NCBI GenBank assembly: GCA_964403505.1
Contig: CAYOFP010000008.1
Coordinates: forward strand, 4,823-68,822
Source: CAKSEI01 sp964403505
GTDB taxonomy: Bacteria > Bacillota > Clostridia > Oscillospirales > CAG-272
DNA: 64,000 bases
Direction: 5' to 3'
Shown in pieces: positions 1 through 10,204 of this stretch. Position 1 is the first letter of the stretch. Each line of letters opens with the position of its first letter. The position numbers and the translations under genes were made by a program. The notes under the pieces were generated by a model that worked only from the letters and a program-made list of their open reading frames with translations, ran no database searches and was not told where the DNA came from.

Positions 1-70
1 ATTCGGCAAGGTCTTCCTGAGTAAGATTTTTCGAGCGGCGAAGGGATTTAATCGTAGAACCTATAGACAT
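1..70 (-). CDS. XRE-family HTH regulator, N-terminus only
   Basis: The gene runs off the left edge. Its first 23 codons read as the start of an XRE/Cro-type helix-turn-helix, with the usual pattern of a short lead, then basic residues and LTQEDLAE. An AAAGGAG ribosome site lies about 8 nt before the ATG at 70, which fixes the start. This makes it a DNA-binding transcription regulator by family; its target and its C-terminal domain cannot be seen. Confidence 0.75.
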   Translation of the reverse strand, partial: MSIGSTIKSLRRSKNLTQEDLAE

Positions 71-191
71 AATTTTATTCTCCTTTGATTGATTCAAAAG
101 CACTTTTGTAAGTATATTATATACCGACAGAGAAAAAAGAAAAGGAATCATTTTAATAGAAAAAGTATAGTGTTACTGGAGTTATATTATG

Positions 192-407
192 TTACCGAAA
201 CAATAACACATTGGTTTCACATAACATAATCGGCGGTTGCACTTTTGGAATAAATATTTGCTTTTTCAGAGCAACCGAAAGCTTTGAGATTATTTCTACA
301 AAAATCCTCTGAAACACCGACTGCATTTCATTCTCCGGAAAATCCGAATGAATCACCTCGAGAATCTTCTCAAAAACGGGTCTTAATCCCTTTTCGTTAA
401 AAAATGA
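192..407 (-). pseudogene. Unidentified coding fragment without a start
   Basis: An open frame of 71 codons with no usable start codon (a stop lies just upstream at 408-410). It has coding-like composition: amphipathic, mixed charge, with stretches such as RPVFEKILEVI and VFQRIFVEIISKL. It could be the C-terminal remnant of a TetR-like or other helical regulator whose 5' part was lost. I do not recognise it. It sits between a regulator start and another pseudogene, which suits a decayed region. Confidence 0.3.
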
Positions 408-924
408 TTACCCGAAAGGCCGTATGCCAGGACAAGATGTTCGCACATGCTTCCCGAAACATTCAGAAAGATTTTTGTAAAAGGAGTGAAAAATATGCAG
501 AGCTTTTATTGCTTTCCGTTCGGCAGATAATGACGGCACATAAGCTTGTCGTAGATCGGGACGGAAACAATCTTTACATTTCGAAAGAATGTTATTCAGA
601 CGGCTGTGCCGGTCACTTACCCCTCTGCACCTTGAAGGAGAAATTGCCTGTTACAAGCGGGTGCCATATGGTGTGCCGCTTGATTCACGTGAAAAATACA
701 CGAAAGCCGACTGGCTTGTATGGGCGGCACCACTCGCTGACAATAAAGATGATTTTAATCTGTTTATCGATTCTCTTTGGTCAGCGTACAATACAATGCG
801 CATACATGTGCCTATGACCGATTGGTATTTTTGCGATACCTCGCATATGCGCGGTTTTCGTCACAGAACCGTTGTAGGCGGTCTGTTTATAAAGCTGCTG
901 ATTCTTTTGTCCTCAGTGAATTGA
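404..924 (+). pseudogene. Remnant of a GtaA-like glutaminase (DUF4965/DUF1793)
   Basis: Two pieces of one family lie in different frames. Up to about 600 the frame reads RQIMTAHKLVVDRDGN and LYISKE, like the AHKLV..DGE/LFFSKENFSNG block of DUF4965 glutaminase-A-like proteins. From about 620 a second frame reads YGVPLDSREKYTKADW, VPMTDWYF and VVGG, like the C-terminal YGLPLDSRKTYTKSDW...VPMTDWY...SVVGG block. The roughly 200 residues normally between them are missing, so an internal deletion with frameshift killed the gene. The N-terminal domains are also absent. Family assignment is from memory of the motif order. Confidence 0.6.
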
Positions 925-1241
925 ATTAAATAGGACCGTTTGTCCTGAATTAATTATACAAGTATCACAGAGCAATGTAAATATATTTTTTTAATATTGA
1001 GCATCTGAATTTCAATGTTATTTTTGAACGGACAAAAACATTATGCATGGCGCTCTTCATCGATAGAGTTTCAAAAAATGGCGTGCAAGTTCGTGAAATT
1101 CAGAGTTGAATCACCGAGAAAATGATGCGAATTCAATGCGATAACATAATTCTCTGAATTAAGCATTCAAAAAATAGCGGTTGGATTCGATTTTTCATAA
1201 AGCATTCTGTGAAGGCGCTATTGTTTTTTCGGTTGCGGATG

Positions 1242-1270
1242 TTGACACGCTCTATAAAATGGAATATAAT
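1242..1270 (+). promoter_or_regulatory. Consensus sigma-A promoter of the main rhs gene
   Basis: A perfect TTGACA (1242-1247) and a perfect TATAAT (1265-1270) are separated by exactly 17 bp. Transcription should begin near 1277, giving a leader of about 160 nt before the ATG at 1439. It is the only strong promoter reading into the full-length RHS gene. The 925-1241 stretch upstream is AT-rich with no gene that I can see. Confidence 0.85.
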
Positions 1271-1311
1271 GTAAATATAATATGAGGAAATTATCCGGCG
1301 AGATATTGTTA

Positions 1312-1400
1312 ATGTACCGCGGTTAAATTCGGGATTGTGAAAAAATTCAGTTTACAGATAGAGCGGTACATCATATGAGACATGATGTTGCCGCTTTTAT
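1312..1400 (+). promoter_or_regulatory. Possible attenuator in the rhs leader RNA
   Basis: The leader can form two exclusive structures. AGCGGTACATCAT (1362-1374) pairs with the 3' arm 1382-1395 as a 13-bp hairpin with one bulge and a 7-nt loop, followed by TTTT, which is terminator-like. The upstream segment ATGTACCGC (1312-1320) is the exact complement of GCGGTACAT (1363-1371), the 5' arm of that hairpin, and would act as an antiterminator. This resembles a riboswitch or protein-controlled attenuator. The ligand is unknown and the T-run is short. Confidence 0.5.
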
Positions 1401-1438
1401 AGAGATTATTTTACAGGAGTTATAGAAAGGACAAGAAA

Positions 1439-4400
1439 ATGAAAAACACGTATCGACTTAAAGTATTAAGCGTAATCATGACTTTGGTGATGCTCATTAT
1501 GGCAATACCCGTCGGGGTCTTTGCTCTTGATGAGGGCGAATCGGTATTGGAGACATTGCCGGAGGAAGAAGTCTCGATTCAGAATACTTATGACGAATTT
1601 GAGGATATGTCGGAGCCTGCCGAAGAGTCAGAGGCGTATGTACTCGGCGAAATGGAGGAACTGCGTGAGAGCGATTCCAAGCAATTCCGCATGTCGGACG
1701 GAAGCTACACGACAGTTTCATATACCTCGGATGTACATTATGAGGCAGACGGGGCATGGAAAGAGATAGATAATACGCTCCTTCCGAAAGAGGAGGGAAT
1801 CGTAAACACGGCATCGGATATTCAATATACTTTTACAGCGGATACCGATTCACTGCCGGGCGTTACCGCCGTTTCAGGCGACTATCAGGTCAGCTTTTCC
1901 GGTGTTCCGGAGGAAGAACGGGCGACCGTGAGCGATGATCTGCAGCCGGCAGCGGAAGAGGCGGTCGTTATCGCCGATACAACAGCAGATACAGAAACTG
2001 AGGATGAACCGAACGACATCGCACAGGATATAGCTCCTGCCGAAAACGCTACGGAAAGCGCAGAGGCCGATGTCGAGCCGACTTTGCCCGAGTTTGAACT
2101 CGAAATTTTGAATCCTCAGACAGAAATTGCTGCAGATTTGCAGGAAACTGAGGATAAATATCCCACTTTAGGGGAGGCTGCAGCCGTAGATACCGTAGCG
2201 TCAGCCGTTAAATATAACGAGGTAACCGGCGGTGATAGCTATGTTTATGAATTGCAAGGCCGCGATCTGAAAGAAAGCGTTATCATAAATACCCCACGAG
2301 AGGACTATACTTATCACTTTGAGTTGAATCTTGCCGGACTCACCGCCGTGTTGACGGAAAGCGGAGATATTTCTCTGTGCGACGGCGAGAATGAAATATT
2401 TGTAATGCCTGCGCCGTATATGCTTGATGCAGACGGTGCATATAGCGATGCGGCGGCATATACGCTGAGCGAGCTTCCCGAAGGAGGCTATGCGCTTACC
2501 CTTACCGCCGATGCGGCTTGGATCAACGCTGCCGAGCGTGCGTTCCCGGTGATTATTGATCCGTCGATCTATGTCACAAACCCGAGCAGTAGCGGCACAA
2601 AGATCACGGCAGAATGTATTTATGTCGGCTCAGACGGCGTCAGCCACGACTTTAATGATACATATTTTAAAGTGGGCAGAGAAGGAAACACAAAATATTA
2701 CTCTTATCTTAAGGTAAATAGCTTGCCCATCATTCCGTATAATGCGAGATTTTGCAAAGCGTGGATCGGACTGCAGGGTATCTCGTATTATGCTGCGTCA
2801 AGCACAAACTTCAGTGCCTTCGATTTTTATGCGCAGGAGGCGCTCGGAAATTGGAAATCTCAGTTTACGGGTACGAAAAACAGTAATCAGCTCGTCGATT
2901 ATATCACCATGAAGAAAAGTGCTTTGTACTCACCGGTAGAGTTCGAAGTGACTCGGCAGGCAGAAAAATGGTATAGCGATGCATCAACAAACAACGGCAT
3001 TGTTTTGTTTGCAAAACAAACTGACGGAAATGAATTAGATGAAAACTGTCAGGTCTGGATGCATATCCCGAGGTATCAGAGTGATAACGGTAAGGTCGCA
3101 ATGCCGTACTTTGCGGTCAATTATCAGAATATTCAGGGACTTGAGAGCTACTATTCCTATCAGAACTTTAGTGCAGGGCGAGCAGGAGCGGCGTATGTCT
3201 CGGCGTATACCGGCGCATTGACACTGGTACATACCGATGTGAGCGACGCTTATACCCTGTCTCATGTATATAACAGTAACTATGCAGGCTGTATTTTCTC
3301 GTTATCTGAAACGGATTCAGGCAATAACCCTATTTTCCATACGGTGAATTATGACAGTATGGTGATCGGCAAGGGATGGAAACTGTCCGCACAGGAAAGC
3401 GTCGTGACGCAGGCATTCACAAACTATGACGGCACGCAGGGAGAGTATGCCATTTATACCGATGGAGACGGCACAGAGCACTACTTCCATTCCGCCGCTG
3501 CAAATCAGTTTAAGGATGAGGACGGTCTGGGTCTTACTTTGTCGCGCAGCGGCAACAACTTTACCATGACGGACGATAAAGGCAATATAAAGTTCTTTGT
3601 ATACGGCTATCTGACATACATCAAGGATTCTAACGGAAATATCACTGCCTTTGTGTATAATAATAAAACGTTCCAGGAAGGCAGCACCGCATGGTATCCG
3701 AGTGCGAGCGGGAATAAGCTGACTAAGATCGTTCAGAAGAATGACGGAAAAGACGCATATACCGTGGCGACCCTCGGATATTCGGGAAATCGGCTGATCT
3801 CCATTACCGACCGATATGGTAAAGTGACGAACTGTGGCTCGAGTACCACTAGCTATCAGCTTAATGAGGTGACCGAGCCTGACGGGACGACGCTCTACTA
3901 CTATTACGGCGGAGGCGACCTGAAAATGAGCGGCGCTTATGACGGTGAAAGTAAGGCCGGTCTGCTCTTTACCTATCTTTCAGGAAAGGCGTATGTCAAT
4001 AAGGTTACGGTATATGCCAAAAACAGCGCAAGTGAGAATGTGACGAACCGTATCTATTACTTTAACTTGGGGACTAAGGGGTATACCAAGGTGCGCGACT
4101 GCGGCAGGGATAATAGCACCTCCACCCCGGACGATGTTATCGGCCATTATGTTTTAGATAATTACGGCCGTACGGTCTCGTATGCCGTGACCAATCAGTA
4201 CGGAAATACGCTTTCCGCATTCGGCGGTACATATCAGCCGCACGAGACAGGCAAGGAAACAAGTAAAAAGAATAATCGCCTGCTCTCAGAGGGCTCGTCG
4301 GGAGCAGTGGCGCAAAATAAACTGCGGAACGGCGACGGAGAAAGCCTTGTCGAATGGGGCATGCCATATACGGTATCCGGTTATTATTCGACCGGACGGA

Positions 4401-7400
4401 ATTCCAAAGCAAAAAAATCCGGTAAATATTCGATTTCGGTAAATTTAGAGAAACCGCTGCAAAGCGCCTCTGCATCTCAGACGGTAAATATTTTGACGGA
4501 AGGTTACTATAATGTAACAGCATATGTAAAGTCATCTTATTTGAATACTACTGACACGAAAATGTCCGGTGCATATCTCGATGTGAAAGGGTCGAATTAT
4601 GATATCGTGCGTCAGGATATCCTGAAGGAAACTACCGATACGGCAGTAAACGATGGTTGGAGGATGCTGACAACGATTGTGCATATCAAACAAAAGGGCG
4701 ACTATACCTGTCATTTGAAACTGGATCAGTGTAGAGGAACGGTCTATTTCGACGAGATCCGTTTGACTGACGGACGGGATGGCAGTGCATTCAATCTCAT
4801 CGAAAACGGTAATTTTGATTACGGTCTCGACGGAGCGAGCAGCACGGTCGGGGCATCCATCATTAATGTGAAGAACCGAAACGGTGCATGGAGTGATGCG
4901 CTCAATATGACAGGAGACCCGCAGACTCAGTCGCTGTATTCAAAGAGAGTCGATATCACCCTGCCAGCTGCCGAGGCGCAGAATACGACCTTCCTTTTGT
5001 CCGGGTGGGCATATGCACGCTCGCTTCCCATAACCCAGGACGACCGTACCTTCCAGCTTTCAGCACAGATTCACTATGCCGACGGCGATTATCAGTATGT
5101 GTCAGCTCGCTTCAATGCCGATGTAGCAAGTGAATGGCAGTATGTGTGCACGCCGGTCGTGCCGAATAAGAATAAGGCGATCACGGGAATTACCGTACAT
5201 TGCTCGTTCAAGAAAAACAGCGGATTTGCATATTTTGATGACCTTGCGCTTACGATGGAGCCGTGTGCGACCTATCGGTATAATGACGACGGAAAGCTGA
5301 CCGCCGTCAATTCGACCAACCACGATGAAATGCAGTATCAGTATTCGGGAGCGGATCTGCTCTCCTCCTCCGGTGGGGCAGGCGGAGATTATTCCTATAC
5401 CTACGACAGTGCGCATAATATTACAAAGGCGGCAAACGAGGGTCTTTCCCAGACGATGACCTATGATGCGGCAGGCCTCATGACCTCTACCACGCTGAAA
5501 GGCGACGGGGCAGCTCCCTATCTTAAGACCTCTGCGACATATACCGCCGACGGCTCAAAGTTATTATCTGTCACCGATGCCCTCGGTAATACCTCCTCGT
5601 ATCAGTATTCTTCGGGCGGTAAACTCACATCGGTCACGAGTCCTGAGTCAAGTACGATTGACCCGTTAGGCGAAACGGGTACAGTCACGACAAATACGAT
5701 GGTCGACGACGCCGGGCGTCCCTGGAGAACATATATTAACGGGGTTGCATCGGTCGGATACACCTATTCCGGCGGTAACCTCAGTTCGGTCAGCCGCGGC
5801 GGATATATCAGCGGTGTTACTGACAAACAGACGCAGAAATATTCGTTTACCTATGACCTGTTCGGTAACTGTCTTGATACCAAGGTCGGCGATCGTACGC
5901 TGATTACAAATACCTATGATGATAAATATACCACCCTGACTAGATCCACATACGGGAATAATTATATTATCGATTATGAATACGACGAGCTCGAGCGCCT
6001 AACCTCAAAGGATGAACTGTATTGGAAGGAGGAGTATGCCTACGATAAGAACGGTAAGATCTCGTGGATGAAGGCATCGTCTAATGTGTATAATGATGTC
6101 GTTCGCACGACTACCTATGAGTATGATACGCTCGGCAGACTGATCTACAGCTTAGAGGTAGATGAGTCAGGGAAGACACTGCGCTATGTCAAGAATAAAT
6201 ATAATAATAAAAATCAGCTGACGGAATGCACGTTCTATGACGGCAAACAGATACAGACGCAGAGCTATACTTATAAAGCTGACGGCAGTATTGATACCTT
6301 TAACGTTACAAACGGCGATAAGATCACAAATACCTATGACAGCCTGAAGAGGATCAGTCAAAAGACTATCGACCATGACAGTAACGCCTCATACAAGTGT
6401 ACTGTTAAAACGGAGTATGTTAATAGAGGCAGCGAAAATCAGACGACCGGTCTGGTTGAGAGTGTGCGTTACGGATATAAGAATAATGACAATTCCTTCA
6501 CCTCCGGTAGCAGGGTTCGTGACTATAAGTATATGTATGAGTACGATAATATCGGAAATATTACCCGTGCATATTATCGGACGGCAGGCTCTGACGGACA
6601 TTATACAGATCATGAGGTAGGCAGATATTTCTATGACGAGCAGAATCAGCTTGTCATGGAGAAGGTGTATGACGGCGATTACACACTATTATATGAATAT
6701 GACACCTACGGGAACATCCGCGAGGTGAGGAAGTATGACAGCACGGACTTTGACTATCCGGGAGAAGCTTTTTCGTACGGCACACCCGTAAGCACTGAGA
6801 CCTATGGCTATAATGACGACACATGGAAAGACCTCCTGACCTCATATAACGGTTATCTGTTTAAATACGATAAGATAGGAAATCCGACAAAATATCAGAA
6901 TAGTGAAAAATACTATGATATGTCGTGGAACGGCAGGATTCTGAGGGGCGCCTGGATGGGCGCAGATTATTGTATCTTCGATTACGATTCATCCGGACAG
7001 AGGGTAAGCAAAACGACCAAAGACGGAGAATACACCTATCTGTACTACGGCACAAAGCTGATGCAGTACGGGAAGGAAGGCGAATATGACCTGTACTTCT
7101 TCTACGATGATAACGATCAGCCACTCGGATTCTATTACACTGATGTATTTACGAGCGATACCGGAGACAAATATTACTTTGTGTTAAACGCACAGGGTGA
7201 TGTCGTACAGATACGTGATAAAACGAATGATGTGGTCGCAAACTACCACTATGACGCATGGGGCAAGCTACTGTCGATTACCGATGCCGACGGAGATGCA
7301 ATTACAAATAAACTCAGCATTGCATTAAAAAACCCCATCCGCTACCGTGGATATGTTTATGACAACGAGACAGGATTCTACTATCTCAACACAAGATACT

Positions 7401-8080
7401 ACGACCCGAGCCTGAGACGGTTTATTAACGCAGATGGATATGTGAGCACCGGACAGGGCATATCCGGCTTTAATATGTTTGCATATTGTGGGAATAATCC
7501 TGTCAATCGGGTTGATTCCACGGGTATGGGTTGGAAAGATGTTGGGAAGTTCTTTTCAAATGCTTGGAATGGTATTAAAAATACAGCAAAAAAAATTTTT
7601 GGTATAGAGAGTTCCACGGAAGTAACTATAACTGATGATGAGATATCAATAGTTTCAGAACCGGCGCCTATTACAATAAAAACAGGAACTACAATTACTC
7701 AAACAGTATCGAAATATGGTGATTCTTCTAAGCCTATCTCACTTTATGTTAATAAAGATGCAGAGCACCCTATAAAATCATCATCTGCCGGTATTGATAT
7801 TAACATATATGATAGCACTTTGAATTTGTGTTTAGGACTTGATAATATTGGCATATCCGGCTCGTTGACAAACGAAAATGTGACAAATAGCTTTGGGGTA
7901 AAATTGAATTTATCAGAATTACAAATTGGATTTGAAAATTCTACATCAGTTCAGTTGGATAATAAAACTCAAACCACTTATACAAATTATAGTCTTAACG
8001 GATGGTCGTTTTTGATTTTGGGTGTTTTTATAGTAACAGGGGAGCAAATGCCATCTCCGTCATATGCATATTCGCACTAA
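1439..8080 (+). CDS. Full-length secreted RHS/YD-repeat polymorphic toxin protein
   Basis: A 2213-aa protein. Residues 1-30 are a signal peptide (basic start, hydrophobic core, cleavage near VFA). An acidic, Glu-rich stretch follows to about 300, then a DNRLRE-like domain (about 370-560), a carbohydrate-binding-like beta domain around 1000-1270, and many RHS/YD repeats (about 600-1950). The RHS core IRYRGYVYDNETGFYYLN...YYDPSLRRFI ends near residue 1995, and a variable tip of about 185 residues begins after the VDSTG boundary. By family, such WapA/Rhs proteins encapsulate and deliver a C-terminal toxin in contact competition. This tip is strand-rich and I do not recognise its activity. RBS AAAGGAC precedes the ATG. 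A putative immunity gene starts 16 nt downstream. Confidence 0.9.
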   Translation: MKNTYRLKVLSVIMTLVMLIMAIPVGVFALDEGESVLETLPEEEVSIQNTYDEFEDMSEPAEESEAYVLGEMEELRESDSKQFRMSDGSYTTVSYTSDVHYEADGAWKEIDNTLLPKEEGIVNTASDIQYTFTADTDSLPGVTAVSGDYQVSFSGVPEEERATVSDDLQPAAEEAVVIADTTADTETEDEPNDIAQDIAPAENATESAEADVEPTLPEFELEILNPQTEIAADLQETEDKYPTLGEAAAVDTVASAVKYNEVTGGDSYVYELQGRDLKESVIINTPREDYTYHFELNLAGLTAVLTESGDISLCDGENEIFVMPAPYMLDADGAYSDAAAYTLSELPEGGYALTLTADAAWINAAERAFPVIIDPSIYVTNPSSSGTKITAECIYVGSDGVSHDFNDTYFKVGREGNTKYYSYLKVNSLPIIPYNARFCKAWIGLQGISYYAASSTNFSAFDFYAQEALGNWKSQFTGTKNSNQLVDYITMKKSALYSPVEFEVTRQAEKWYSDASTNNGIVLFAKQTDGNELDENCQVWMHIPRYQSDNGKVAMPYFAVNYQNIQGLESYYSYQNFSAGRAGAAYVSAYTGALTLVHTDVSDAYTLSHVYNSNYAGCIFSLSETDSGNNPIFHTVNYDSMVIGKGWKLSAQESVVTQAFTNYDGTQGEYAIYTDGDGTEHYFHSAAANQFKDEDGLGLTLSRSGNNFTMTDDKGNIKFFVYGYLTYIKDSNGNITAFVYNNKTFQEGSTAWYPSASGNKLTKIVQKNDGKDAYTVATLGYSGNRLISITDRYGKVTNCGSSTTSYQLNEVTEPDGTTLYYYYGGGDLKMSGAYDGESKAGLLFTYLSGKAYVNKVTVYAKNSASENVTNRIYYFNLGTKGYTKVRDCGRDNSTSTPDDVIGHYVLDNYGRTVSYAVTNQYGNTLSAFGGTYQPHETGKETSKKNNRLLSEGSSGAVAQNKLRNGDGESLVEWGMPYTVSGYYSTGRNSKAKKSGKYSISVNLEKPLQSASASQTVNILTEGYYNVTAYVKSSYLNTTDTKMSGAYLDVKGSNYDIVRQDILKETTDTAVNDGWRMLTTIVHIKQKGDYTCHLKLDQCRGTVYFDEIRLTDGRDGSAFNLIENGNFDYGLDGASSTVGASIINVKNRNGAWSDALNMTGDPQTQSLYSKRVDITLPAAEAQNTTFLLSGWAYARSLPITQDDRTFQLSAQIHYADGDYQYVSARFNADVASEWQYVCTPVVPNKNKAITGITVHCSFKKNSGFAYFDDLALTMEPCATYRYNDDGKLTAVNSTNHDEMQYQYSGADLLSSSGGAGGDYSYTYDSAHNITKAANEGLSQTMTYDAAGLMTSTTLKGDGAAPYLKTSATYTADGSKLLSVTDALGNTSSYQYSSGGKLTSVTSPESSTIDPLGETGTVTTNTMVDDAGRPWRTYINGVASVGYTYSGGNLSSVSRGGYISGVTDKQTQKYSFTYDLFGNCLDTKVGDRTLITNTYDDKYTTLTRSTYGNNYIIDYEYDELERLTSKDELYWKEEYAYDKNGKISWMKASSNVYNDVVRTTTYEYDTLGRLIYSLEVDESGKTLRYVKNKYNNKNQLTECTFYDGKQIQTQSYTYKADGSIDTFNVTNGDKITNTYDSLKRISQKTIDHDSNASYKCTVKTEYVNRGSENQTTGLVESVRYGYKNNDNSFTSGSRVRDYKYMYEYDNIGNITRAYYRTAGSDGHYTDHEVGRYFYDEQNQLVMEKVYDGDYTLLYEYDTYGNIREVRKYDSTDFDYPGEAFSYGTPVSTETYGYNDDTWKDLLTSYNGYLFKYDKIGNPTKYQNSEKYYDMSWNGRILRGAWMGADYCIFDYDSSGQRVSKTTKDGEYTYLYYGTKLMQYGKEGEYDLYFFYDDNDQPLGFYYTDVFTSDTGDKYYFVLNAQGDVVQIRDKTNDVVANYHYDAWGKLLSITDADGDAITNKLSIALKNPIRYRGYVYDNETGFYYLNTRYYDPSLRRFINADGYVSTGQGISGFNMFAYCGNNPVNRVDSTGMGWKDVGKFFSNAWNGIKNTAKKIFGIESSTEVTITDDEISIVSEPAPITIKTGTTITQTVSKYGDSSKPISLYVNKDAEHPIKSSSAGIDINIYDSTLNLCLGLDNIGISGSLTNENVTNSFGVKLNLSELQIGFENSTSVQLDNKTQTTYTNYSLNGWSFLILGVFIVTGEQMPSPSYAYSH

Positions 8081-8096
8081 TAGAAGGTAGGGTATA

Positions 8097-8711
8097 ATGT
8101 ATAACATTATTAGATTAATTATTGGTTGTGTTTTCCTTGGATGTTCAATTATGGTGATTAAAAAATCCAAAGTAATTCGCAAGCGTATACTGTATGTTGT
8201 TTTTACATGTATTTCAATAGCGTTGATTACTGTATTGGCATTTTTACCGTTTGAGAATCTTTTTATGACTTTTGATTCCCCTAAAACTGCCTATGAGTAT
8301 TTTAGTTTTGGTAAATCTAATATCGAACTTGTAATAGAAGGAAATAATTGTGATTTTATTATTGATCGTAAAAATGATTCCGATGCATATTTGATTATAC
8401 CGAAAACTATCAATGGTTGGAAAGTTGGAATCGGCTCAAATACTAGAAGAATAATTCAAAAGTATTTCAGTGGAATTACTGTGTGTGTTTATCAATACAA
8501 AAACACAAATGATTATTTTATAACTATTTTTGATTCCAATGGCGGAGAGTCAGAAATATCAGATGATTATAATACGAAATTCTATTCTTTAGAAAAAAAC
8601 AATAATTATCTTCAAAAAGTATTTGTTACTTACTATGCACATATTTCTGATTTTGATTCACAGTATAGTATCGTAATAAATGGCAACAGATATAGCGTTG
8701 AGGGTATCTAA
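8097..8711 (+). CDS. Putative immunity protein of the main RHS tip, membrane-anchored
   Basis: A 204-aa protein with two hydrophobic segments near the N-terminus (about residues 5-22 and 30-52) and an approximately 145-residue beta-rich domain after FLPFENLFMTF. The small soluble part probably lies outside the membrane. I do not recognise a Pfam family with certainty. It starts 16 nt after the toxin gene and stops exactly where the next RHS-core copy begins, the position of an immunity gene in polymorphic toxin loci. Function is inferred from position only. Confidence 0.65.
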   Translation: MYNIIRLIIGCVFLGCSIMVIKKSKVIRKRILYVVFTCISIALITVLAFLPFENLFMTFDSPKTAYEYFSFGKSNIELVIEGNNCDFIIDRKNDSDAYLIIPKTINGWKVGIGSNTRRIIQKYFSGITVCVYQYKNTNDYFITIFDSNGGESEISDDYNTKFYSLEKNNNYLQKVFVTYYAHISDFDSQYSIVINGNRYSVEGI

Positions 8712-8829
8712 AGAACAACGACTATGAGCTGAATTTCTTCTACGACGACAATGATCAGCCGCTTATATTCTATATCAGGATGGAGACACCAGCTCTGCAA
8801 ACAACGGTTTAGGTGCGAAGTACTACTAT

Positions 8830-9717
8830 GTGCGCAACGCACAGGGCGATGTGGTACAGATTCGCAATTCTCAAAACGAAGCTGTCGCAAACTACTGCTA
8901 CGACGCATGGGGAAAGTTGCTTTCGATCACCGATGCAAACGGAAACAAACAGAGTCTTACAAATGACACATTTTCCTTCGACAACACCTCGATAGCATAC
9001 ATAAACCCCATCCGCTACCGTGGATACGTTTATGACAACGAGACGGGATTCTACTATCTCAACACAAGATACTACGACCCAAGCCTGAGACGGTTTATTA
9101 GTGCGGATGATACGGATAATCTTGGGGCAGACGGCTCGATATTAAGCCATAACCTGTTTGCCTATTGTCTCAACAATCCGGTTATGAATTATGATCCATA
9201 CGGACTATGGACGATAGGTTTCTCTTTAGGTATTAATGTTACAATTTTTGCCGGTGTATCAATTAATATTGGGTTTGTTATTGATGATAATTGGAACTTC
9301 GATTGGCAGTGGAGCTATGCTCTACCTGGAGTAGATAATACAAATGCATTTGGAGTAATCAGTGCAGGTGTAGGTGCAGCAGTACAAATAACTAACCGTG
9401 ACACTGTGTATGATCTATATGGTCCGGCAACATATGTTGGTGCAAGCGTTGGCGACGGTTTGTACGTAGGTGGCGATGTGATTTCATTTTCAGATGCCAG
9501 CGATCCAAATAGTACAATTGACGGTATTCAGTTGACTGGAGGCGTTGGAATAGGACTGGATACTCATATTATTGAATCTAACACTAAACCAGTGGGGAAA
9601 CAAAATGAGAAATTGAATAATGCTTCAACGGATCAAAACAAAGATAGAAGATCCGCTTCAAGGAGAAGAAGTCCAAGAAAAAGAAGTCCAAGGAGAAGAG
9701 GAAGACGTGGGCGTTAA
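8830..9717 (+). CDS. Orphan RHS core plus tip 1 (arginine/serine-rich end)
   Basis: RHS-core homology begins at 8712, directly after the previous stop, but a frameshift near 8772 separates the first part (KNNDYELNFFYDDNDQP) from the frame starting at ATG 8830. The core ends with YYDPSLRRFISADD, then a tip of about 190 residues rich in Gly and beta strands (GFSLGINVTIFAGVSI...), finishing with a very basic tail of RRSASRRRSP / RRRGRRGR type. No signal peptide, no clear promoter or ribosome site. Most likely a silent tip donor rather than an expressed gene. Confidence 0.7.
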   Translation: MRNAQGDVVQIRNSQNEAVANYCYDAWGKLLSITDANGNKQSLTNDTFSFDNTSIAYINPIRYRGYVYDNETGFYYLNTRYYDPSLRRFISADDTDNLGADGSILSHNLFAYCLNNPVMNYDPYGLWTIGFSLGINVTIFAGVSINIGFVIDDNWNFDWQWSYALPGVDNTNAFGVISAGVGAAVQITNRDTVYDLYGPATYVGASVGDGLYVGGDVISFSDASDPNSTIDGIQLTGGVGIGLDTHIIESNTKPVGKQNEKLNNASTDQNKDRRSASRRRSPRKRSPRRRGRRGR

Positions 9718-9724
9718 TTTGAAA

Positions 9725-10204
9725 ATGTATCGATTTTTAGAATGTGAATACACATTAGAAGAGGCAATGTTTCGTATATACAAAGCGGTTGTAAATAATG
9801 AGATGTGTCGTGCTGATAAGGTGCGTGTGTGTCAAGATAATATGGTGTTCCAAGTAAAACATAATAATATTTTGTATAGAAATTCATTTCTGCCAATTGT
9901 GAGTATAGATTTTAGTAGCAAAGAGATGATGACTGGAGTAAATATTTATTTTGAAATTAAGAATACAACAAAGGCATTTATAAAGATATATCTTATTTTA
10001 TTGATGCTGTATGAGACTGTTTTGGTTGAGTTTGCTTTTACGGGAAAACTTGATACATTTGCGCTGTTGATGATACCTCCTAGCATGGCATTGTTTTCTG
10101 TTTTACTTTGTTATTTTAGCTTTAAATTTTCATGCAAAGAAGTATTATGTATAATTTCCGATGCAATAGAGTCCGAAAAAATAAGGAATTGTTCTTTGAA
10201 TTAA
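9725..10204 (+). CDS. Putative partner/immunity protein of tip 1, two TM segments
   Basis: A protein of about 159 aa with a soluble N-terminal half and two hydrophobic segments in the C-terminal half (KIYLILLMLYETVLVEF and LLMIPPSMALFSVLLCYF). ATG 9725 lies 8 nt after the tip-1 stop. An in-frame GTG at 9707, overlapping the tip gene and preceded by GAGG, is a possible alternative start. No family recognised. Position directly after an RHS tip suggests immunity; the call rests on context. Confidence 0.55.
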   Translation: MYRFLECEYTLEEAMFRIYKAVVNNEMCRADKVRVCQDNMVFQVKHNNILYRNSFLPIVSIDFSSKEMMTGVNIYFEIKNTTKAFIKIYLILLMLYETVLVEFAFTGKLDTFALLMIPPSMALFSVLLCYFSFKFSCKEVLCIISDAIESEKIRNCSLN

